Part shown: piece by piece, positions 57,074 through 64,000 of the stretch | Position numbering within the stretch: the stretch's first letter is position 1 | How the letters are laid out: each line of letters begins with the position of its first letter | Source: Heterodera schachtii | Taxonomy: Eukaryota > Nematoda > Chromadorea > Rhabditida > Heteroderidae | Length of the DNA: 64,000 nucleotides | Direction: 5' to 3' | Assembly: GCA_023374025.1 (NCBI GenBank) | Contig: SIJG01000007.1 | Coordinates: 1,097,852-1,161,851 of the forward strand | Notes under the pieces: model-generated | Databases searched by the model: none | What the model was told of the DNA's origin: nothing | The model's input: only the letters and a program-made list of their open reading frames with translations | Position numbers and translations under genes: made by a program

Positions 57074-60004
57074 ATGCGTCGTTCCTTCCGTCGCATTTCT
57101 CATTGGCACTGTCCGCTGCTCATTTTCCTTTCGGCCCTTTTCCCCCCGCCCTCCTTTGCCCATTTCGCTCTCACTTTCCCCGAAACTCGGTATCCTCCGT
57201 TCGACTTTTTGGACAGCCAACGGACCATTGGGCCATGCGGAATTCCAAAAACGGACCGAAGTGAGTGGTGTAGAAATGCTCTGTAAGATAAAATACCGTA
57301 ATGCACCGTTAAGCACCCCCCCCCCCCAATGATACCGTATTACAGTAATCAGTCGCTTCATTCCCTTTGCTTAGGCCCCGTCACGCAATTCCAAGCAGGA
57401 AAAGCATATAAAATAAGCTGGAGAATGGCAATGGAGCACAAAGTGATTAAATATAAAATATAAAAATATTATAATTAAAAATAGGCAAATTATGGATTTT
57501 ATCAACCAATCGCTTAACCTCCCACAACTTAGCTTCTTCCTTACAATATAAAATTAAATAAATAAAAGTGAAATTGAAAATTGAATTGAGAAATTAAAAT
57601 TAAAATCAACTTCGCTTCTCAGGGCAAATTTCGGCTCCGTTTGTTGGATTCGACCGGAAAAGTATTGGACAATTTGCTGCTGAGGCCAAATGGAACGAAT
57701 TTGTTGGAATTCACTGACGCAACAAAGTGCAAAAAATTTAAAACTTTGTTTATTTTTACTTTGGTCCACTGATCACTCTGATCAGTTGGCATTTTCTGCC
57801 AATTATTTTTAAATTATTAATTATTTTTAATTCTTTTCATTCATTCATTTCCCTTTTTCCGTTTAAGTGCCAATTCCGTCGATGTTCAATTCGCCTCCGT
57901 TTGTCGCAACTGCACACTTTTGATGGAGAAAGATGCGCCCGAATTGGGCGAACAGATCATAGAAAAGGGATGCGCAGAAGTTGACATTTCCGCGGAGGTA
58001 AAAAAACCGGAAAAATGTGCCAAAATTTCCAAAAAGTGAATTTTAAAGGCGGAAAAGCCGTGCCTTGGCAAAGGGAAAAGTGTCAGCGGAAGGTGCCAAT
58101 GCGAACAGGGCTTTTCCGGGGAACAGTGCCAATATCGAGGTGGGATCAGACGAAATAAACCCATTGGGCGACAGGAGGGGGAGTGCTAACTACCGTACCC
58201 ACGAGCAGATGACTGTACGGAGGACGGCGACTGTGGCCACGGGGGGCGTTGTGTCGCGGGAGCCATTCACCACGGACAACGGAGCTGCTTCTGCCCGTTT
58301 GGCTTCATTGGGACGAATTGCGAACGAAGTCACTGACCCGGGGGGGATAATTGTTGCTGAAAAACGGCGAACATTCGCAGAATCGAGCATAACGCCAAAG
58401 GACACGCACTGTTTCGCCCACGGGGGGCCACGGAACGGAAGTGCCAATGGCAATGGCAGCGAAGTGTTCATCTACGGAATATTCAACCCGAACTGTTACT
58501 CGTCGAGGGAGCTCAACGAGGACGGAGACCGAATCTATTGGCGATTGGTCGGCGGGGAAAGACGGCACAGCCAAAGACAACAATGCCAACAATTCCATTA
58601 GGTGGGCAATCAGTTGGAACTGCTGCTCGACTTCCGCACCAACTCGTGGCTGTCTCTGGGCTGGCGTCCCCTCAACATCCCTCCGTCCTGCCGACTCTTT
58701 CCCCAAATGCACGGCACGGCAGCCGAAGGTCGGCACAGGGAGGACGGAGTACAGACGAGCGGATTTGGTTGGTGATGGCATGGCGAACAAATGGCCATTC
58801 ATTGGCTGCCAATTCAGCAAAATCCGCGCTGAGTTTGCCTTTGCATCCAATGGACTGCACCGACGTAATAATGGCCTCAGTGCTGGAGGGCACCGACCTT
58901 TTGCACATTGCCGACATGTACTCTCGAGATCGGTCGAGCCCGTTGCGGGACGCGTGGTTAGACGGCGAAGACTCTCTGTCGGCAGCCTACGGATTGGCAA
59001 CCGACGACGGACGGACGGTGGTGATGTTCCGTCGGATGGTGCCCGGTCAGAAATTGAAATCGGCATTCCATTGGCATTGGCATTAACCCATAAATTCAAA
59101 TCAGAAATCGAACCCACTGACCATCCGTTGGGTCCCGGCGAATTGTTTCTCATTTGGGCAAAAGGTCAGCCGAAGAAGCCAAAGGACAAAGGCTTTTATT
59201 CGGACGGCCAATGGAAATACCACGGAGGTGAAAATTGGGGGGGGGGGGAAATTGAGAGGATAAAAATGCCATCAAACGAAAGACAGCGGCAGCGGACGAG
59301 GGCACATGCAAATGGAATTCGTTTCATTGGAGCAAATGGGAAAAATTCGGGGGCCACTGATTCATTTGGACCCGCCGCAGGGGCCAACGAACACAAGCGA
59401 ACAACGAACAGCAGAGAAAGGGCGGGAGGAAGAAGGAAAAGCAATGCCAACAGCAGAAAGGGTAAAATGGGGAAAAGCAAAAGGAAAAGCATAAAAAAGG
59501 GAAATATAATTAAATGTTAATCAGGTGACGAAAACAACAATTGCCACGACGACTTCGTCAGTGCCAACAACCGAAAGTGATCAAACGACAAAAGCTTCAT
59601 CGCCCGAGGCAACAACAAGCTCAAAAAGCATTTTGACAACGCAAAGTCAAACGACGGACAAAGAACAAAATCTAACAAAAACAGAAGCAAAAAAGGAACA
59701 AATTCAGACAGAGGAAAAGGAGGAAATTATGCAAAATCAAAAGGAAACGACGGCACAAAACAATGGACAAAGAAAAGTGCCGGAAGGGACGGAAGAAGCC
59801 GAAGAGGAAACGGAGGGGGAGGGGGAAGAGAAGGACGAGACGAGCAGAGAGGGCGAGCGGAAGACGGAGGAGGACAACGGCACACCGCAGCGGACGAGCG
59901 GTACGGGCGGAGGGACGGGCGGAAGCGGCAGGGCAACCGACACCCATCGATTGCTTTTGGGCGGTGCTTTTGCAGTCGCCGCACTGCTCCCTCTGCTCGT
60001 CTGA
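57074..60004 (+). CDS. EGF- and DOMON-domain surface protein, probable GPI anchor
   Basis: The start at 57074 gives a signal peptide (CPLLIFLSALFPPPSFA). Exons then encode RLLDSTGKVLDNLLLRPNG, VCRNCTLLMEKDAPELG, a first EGF-like module (CQCEQGFSGEQCQ, about 58098) and a second (DDCTEDGDCGHGGRC...CFCPFGFIGTNC, 58203-58325). A DOMON region follows: RIYWRLVGG (58530), ELLLDFRTNSWLSLGWRP (58617), MDCTDVIMASVLEG (58858) and AYGLATDDGRTVVMFRRM, then FLIWAKGQ and FYSDGQWKYHG. The C-terminal part is a Thr/Ser/Gln/Glu-rich stalk (59525-59930) ending in a short hydrophobic tail (LLLGGAFAVAALLPLLV) with no following basic residues, typical of a GPI signal. DOMON domains bind haem or sugar. Several intron boundaries between 58320 and 59520 are approximate. 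Confidence 0.75.
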
Positions 60005-60419
60005 TCAGTGCCATTCATCCCTTTCACATTTTGCCACCATTTTTGCTCATTTGTGCCAATGTATTGAAGCGATTATAAATATTATTTCTTTTAAATTATA
60101 ATTTCAAAAAATTAAACGATAATTCGTTAAAAAATGGTAGAACACGGCACTTTCTTTCGATTCATTGAATGTTAAATGTAATTATAAAATGTTCCCTAAT
60201 CATTCAATTAATTTAAATTGGGCCGTGTTTTTCAAAATTCTGCACCATTAAAATTTATCATATAAATTTGAATAAATAATAAAAATTTGTAAAGTGAAAA
60301 TGTTGCGACGAGGCGAAAATGGGCGATTAAATGAGCAAAGAAAAACAAACAAAGAAGAAAAAGAAAAAAAAGGCGTAATATTCACACTAACAACGCTTAA
60401 TTAATTAATAATTATGCTA
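60005..60419. other. Convergent intergenic, AT-rich
   Basis: 3' flanks of the DOMON gene and the minus-strand gene. AATAAA-like words occur near 60271. No other feature. Confidence 0.4.
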
Positions 60420-63400
60420 ATTACCGGCAATTGTCAATTTGTCATTATTTCGTAAATATTTATTTGCGTTTTTTCTGTCCATGCATTGGTTAGTCCGTCC
60501 CATCGTCCGTTCTGTCACACCACAGTTGGCATTTTCAAATTCGTCGCCATTCCGCCGCCATTTGCCGCAAATGACTGGCACTGTGCCACCATTGGCACTG
60601 TTCAACTTTTTGCGACGGGGCAATGACTTTTTGAAGTGATTGTCAGGGGGAGAGACGACATACGAAGAAGCGGAAGGAGAAGGAAAAGCGGAAGAGGAAA
60701 AAGGAGGAGGAGGGAGCAGCTGAAGGGGGGGGGGGAATTTGGGATGGGAAAAAGCGAATCGAATTGGCACTTACGACCGAAGAAGCGGCGGAGGAGGAAG
60801 CGCCGAACGAAGTGGGGCAAGGGATCAGCGAACTCGGCACGGCACTTCGCGAGTTGTTCAGAAACAGCGGCGTTCGGCCGTGTCCCTTCTCCGCCGTGCC
60901 CTCCTCGTCGCCGTCCCTTTCCACCTTCAGTTGCGCGGTCGCCGCTCTGCGCTTCATCGAATTTAAAGAGAAGTGCCCGTTCGGCTGCTGCAACAGACTC
61001 TTCGTCGTCCGCGTCTTTTGTCCGTCTTCCGTCGATGGCATTTGTTGTTGCGGTTGTTGCACGGCAATTGCAGCGGTGCGTTGCTTCGGGGGACTGTTGC
61101 CGACGAAAGGCATTGCCCGTGGCAATTTGCTGCCGTTGTTGACGGTGCCGCTGGTCGACGCAACGCCAATCGGAATGCGACTGTGCACGAGGGGAATCTG
61201 TTGCTGTTGCTGTGGTGCTGGTGGTGGTGATGGTGGCATCACCGGTTTGGCACTGCTTGGAGCTGCCGGTGGTGCCGGCGACAAAACGGCAAATTTTCGG
61301 CTGTCCCTTAAGCGAAATTCCGTTGAATGGCAATTCCAATTATTCGCTTATTCTTACATTTCTGTGGAGTTTTTTAGTTGGATGTTCATCAGAAGGTCCT
61401 CGTCCTCCCTTTCGCCTTCGTCCCCTGAATTACTGCTTGGAGTCGTCGAAGTGTCGTCATCTGACAAATTTTCAGTCGTCTGCGGAAATGGGTTGAGACT
61501 GAATGGGCCACGACGAGCTGAGCATGGCGACGGCTTGGCAATGGCATTGGCTGTTGCGGCCGACTCCGTCCCCGCGTCCGTCTTCCCCGGCTGCTCCTTC
61601 CGCTTTTCCTCCGCTTTCCGATCCGTGCCGATTTGACCGTTCCTTCCGTCGTGCCCTCCGACAGATGGACTTTGGCCACCCGTCGCTCCGTTTGCCAAAG
61701 TGCCGTCCTCCTTTTTGAGTCCGTTCCTCTCATTCTCTTCCTTTTTGGCCCTTTCGCACTCTTTCCTCTCTTTTTTGTCTTCCCTTTTCACTTCCTCCTC
61801 TCCTTCCTTCTCTCCTTTTTCCTTTTCTCCTCCTTTTTCTCCCTTTTCGAATTGTTTTTCCATTTCTTCAATTCTCTTCATCTTCTTTTCCACAGTTATT
61901 CCGTTCCGCTGATCACTTTTAGTGACTTTTTTCTCGTCTCTTCTCCGTTCAAGACTACTCTCGATCGGCTTTTCCTCTCCTTTTCCAATTTCCAATTTCT
62001 CCATCGGCTTCTCCTCCTCTGTACCATTTTGTTCGCTATTTTTCGACTGTTTCTCGAGACTCTCGTTCGGTTTCGGGTTTTCATTGTTTGGTTGGTCCTC
62101 CTTCTTCCCCTCGTTTTCCTGCTTCTCCTCCTTGCAGTTGGATGGTTTCAATTTTTTTCCCACTTCCCTTCCCGCACTCTCATCGCTTTTCCTCTGCTTC
62201 TTCTCCGTCTCTTCCTTTTCCTCACTCTTTCTCGGCTGTTCCGTCCCCTTTTCCCTTTCTATGCCATTGCTTTGCTCTTTTCTTCCGCTCTTTTTCTCTT
62301 CCTCGGTTTGTTCATTTCCTTCCTCTCCGTCCCTCTGCTTCTTCTTCACCTTTTCTTGCTTCCCATTCTCCAAATGCTTCTTCTCCATGTCCCCTTCTTC
62401 TTTTCCCATTTCCTTTTTCTCTTTCCCATTGCTTTTTCCCTTTTCCGTCTCTCCATTTTCTCCTCTCTCCAATTGTCTCTGCTTTTCCTCTGTCTCTTTG
62501 TCTGCCTTTTCCTCTTTCGTGTACTGTTTCTTCTCCTTTCCATTTCCCATTTCTCTCCATCCTTTTTTGTTCTCTGCCCTGTACTGCTTCGTCTTCTCGT
62601 CTCCTTTTCCATTTTCCTTGTGCTGTTTCATTTCAGAAAATTGTTTGATTCTCTTCCAAACGTCCATCCCAAATTGCTCTTCGTCAGTGAACTGCTCCAT
62701 CTTCTCCTTTGGTTTTTCAGTTTTGTTAATCATTTTTTCAATTTGCTTTTCCTCCTGTTGCTCCTTCGTCTCCCTTTGCGCCGTTTTTTCCTCCCCTTTC
62801 TCCCTCTCTCTGTCTGCTTCTCTTCCGTACTTTTTCCATTGTCTCTCATCTCTTTCTCTGTCTGCTTCTCTCCCGTACTTTTGCTGTTCTCTCTCCTCCC
62901 TCTCTCTGTCTGATTCTCTCCCGTACTTTTGCTGTTCTCTCTCCTCCCTCTCTCTGTCTGCTTCTCTCCCGTACTTTTTCCATTGTCTCCCATCCCTTTC
63001 TCTATCTGCTTCTCTCTCAATTTTTCCATAGATCTGCTGTTCACTCTCCTCTTTGTCTGCTTCTCTCTCTATCTTCTCGTACTTTTTCTGTTCACTCTCC
63101 TCCCTTTTTCTGTCTGCTTCTCTCTCTATCTTCTCGTAGTTTTTTTGTACTCTTTCCTCCCTTTCTATGTCTGTCTCTCTCTCAATCTTTCCATGCTTTT
63201 GCTTCTCTCTCTCCTCCCTTTCTCTGTCTGCTTCTCTCTCAATCTTTCCGTAGTTTTGCTGTTCTCTCTTCTCCAGTTCTCTGTAAGCTTCTCTCTCTAT
63301 CTTCTCGTACTTTTTCCATTGTCTCTCGTCCCTCTCTCTGTCTGCTTCTCTGCCAATTTTTTCGTATTTTTGCTGTTCTCTCTCATTCCCTCCATTTGTG

Positions 63401-63536
63401 CCCCCCTCGTCATCGCTTTCCAAAATCGCATGCAGTCGTGGAACTAAAACAAAGAAAATCGCAGTTTTTCCTCTGTTCTCCCAATTTTCTCACCGTGCCG
63501 TCGCGTGCGAATTCTTTCGCGTGCCATTGCGACCAT
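60420..63536 (-). CDS. Highly charged repeat protein (heptad-like KYEKIEREADRE units)
   Basis: No known family. A start near 63536 (MVAMARERIRTRRH) joins over a GT-AG intron to VPRLHAILESDDEGGTNGG. About 20 imperfect 14-17 residue units of the type KYEKIEREADREREERE then run at 63370-62800, followed by a long Lys/Glu/Gln region to about 61750 and a Ser/Asp-rich segment (SLNPFPQTTENLSDDDTS). A splice near 61346 (AT|G) leads to a Pro/Gln/Ser-rich exon (RKFAVLSPAPPAAPSSAKP; QQPNGHFSLNSMKRRA), and a final basic exon (HFKKSLPRRKKLNSANGG) ends at about 60420. A long single alpha-helix or coiled coil is likely. The polymorphic-looking repeats and disorder suggest a scaffold, but no function is claimed. 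A fragment is duplicated at 47052-47225. Confidence 0.65.
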
Positions 63537-63603
63537 TTTACGCAAGTCGTAAAGAAACTGAACGGAAAACGGAGCAATTTAAACAAAATAAAAAAAACAA
63601 CTA

Positions 63604-63954
63604 TTAAACATTAATCAGAAAAATCCCTCCCCATTTTGTAATTTCGTCGTAAAATTTGATCAACAAATGCTCCCCCCTCTCCCCCCCCCCTTTTTTTGCC
63701 CATTTATTATTATTTTTTATTAATTTAATAATTTTACCTGTTCCGCCATCGGCGGTGGGTTGGACATCAGATGAGGTTCGAAAAACTCTGAACAAATCGA
63801 TTATACACAATAAAAAAAAGAAAGAAAATGAAAATTGCGTCTTAATTTTCGATCGTTTTGCCCTTTCTTTCCCCGCGGAGTTTAACTTTTTTTGTTGGGT
63901 CCCTCGAGGGAAAAGCGGTGCTTTTATGCTTTTGGTTCGGTCGGCACTTGGCAC
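63604..63954 (-). other. Possible small exon with hydrophobic segment
   Basis: An open minus-strand frame reads FSFSFFFLLCIIDLFRVF, followed by TSSDVQPTADGGT and a GT donor near 63739. It could be a signal-anchor first exon of the charged-repeat gene or a chance frame. Confidence 0.2.
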
Positions 63955-64000
63955 TCACTGCTTCTGTTGTTGGCCTTTTGGTCTCTGTGCGTCAAATACA

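Noticed and set aside
61633..63031. Very long plus-strand frames rich in Leu, Phe and Ser (426 and 369 residues)
   Set aside because: They are antisense shadows of the Lys/Glu-rich minus-strand repeats, whose codons read as Leu/Phe/Ser on the other strand.

Overview
This is eukaryotic nuclear DNA. Genes are split by many short introns (often 43-60 nt) on both strands, and the gene set is metazoan: myosin, a Hrs-type ESCRT-0 subunit, a puromycin-sensitive aminopeptidase, eL20, cytochrome c, EGF/DOMON and ShKT proteins. ShKT domains, an invertebrate-type lysozyme, compact genes and minimal introns point to a nematode. I could not place it further from the sequence alone.

Layout. 1-1242 (+): 3' part of a Lys/Glu-rich protein ending in two ShKT domains. 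1643-9860 (-): a divergent class-II-like myosin heavy chain. 11.1-12.35 kb (-): a CNTD1/COSA-1-like cyclin. 12.4-13.7 kb: two non-autonomous DNA transposons, each with an intact 8-bp target-site duplication. 13770-15836 (+): CCDC51/MITOK-like mitochondrial protein. 16.0-18.5 kb (-): unrecognised gene. 20.4-22.0 kb (-): cytochrome c and ribosomal protein eL20, only 199 bp apart. 22.3-24.1 kb (+): mitochondrial ribosomal protein mL46. 24.5-27.4 kb (+): HGS/Hrs. 27.7-29.3 kb (-): ARG1-like J-domain protein. 30.1-31.8 kb (+): aldo-keto reductase. 32.4-34.0 kb (+): membrane glycoprotein. 35.8-36.9 kb (+): i-type lysozyme. 37.0-39.0 kb (-): an ATIC remnant. 39.3-42.8 kb: two unrecognised genes. 43-46.7 kb (+): a recent ~1 kb duplication of an unrecognised gene. 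46.7-48.9 kb: pseudogene fragment, foldback element and satellite. 48.9-53.3 kb (+): puromycin-sensitive aminopeptidase. 53.5-55.7 kb (+): apparent UBXN4-like/NADAR chimera. 57.1-60.0 kb (+): EGF-DOMON surface protein. 60.4-63.5 kb (-): very charged heptad-like repeat protein.

The genes do not form a pathway. Most are single-copy housekeeping or surface/secreted genes, with inverted-repeat transposons in introns and intergenic DNA. The strongest leads are: the ATIC remnant, truncated at both ends and lacking the catalytic His; the possible UBXN4-like/NADAR fusion; the mosaic duplicate at 45.4-46.7 kb, whose tail matches the end of the NADAR gene; a tandem exon duplication in HGS; a 24-nt microexon that splits the HPD motif of a J domain; and several hairpin transposon families. 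Exon boundaries come from reading splice motifs and protein similarity by eye, with no transcript evidence.
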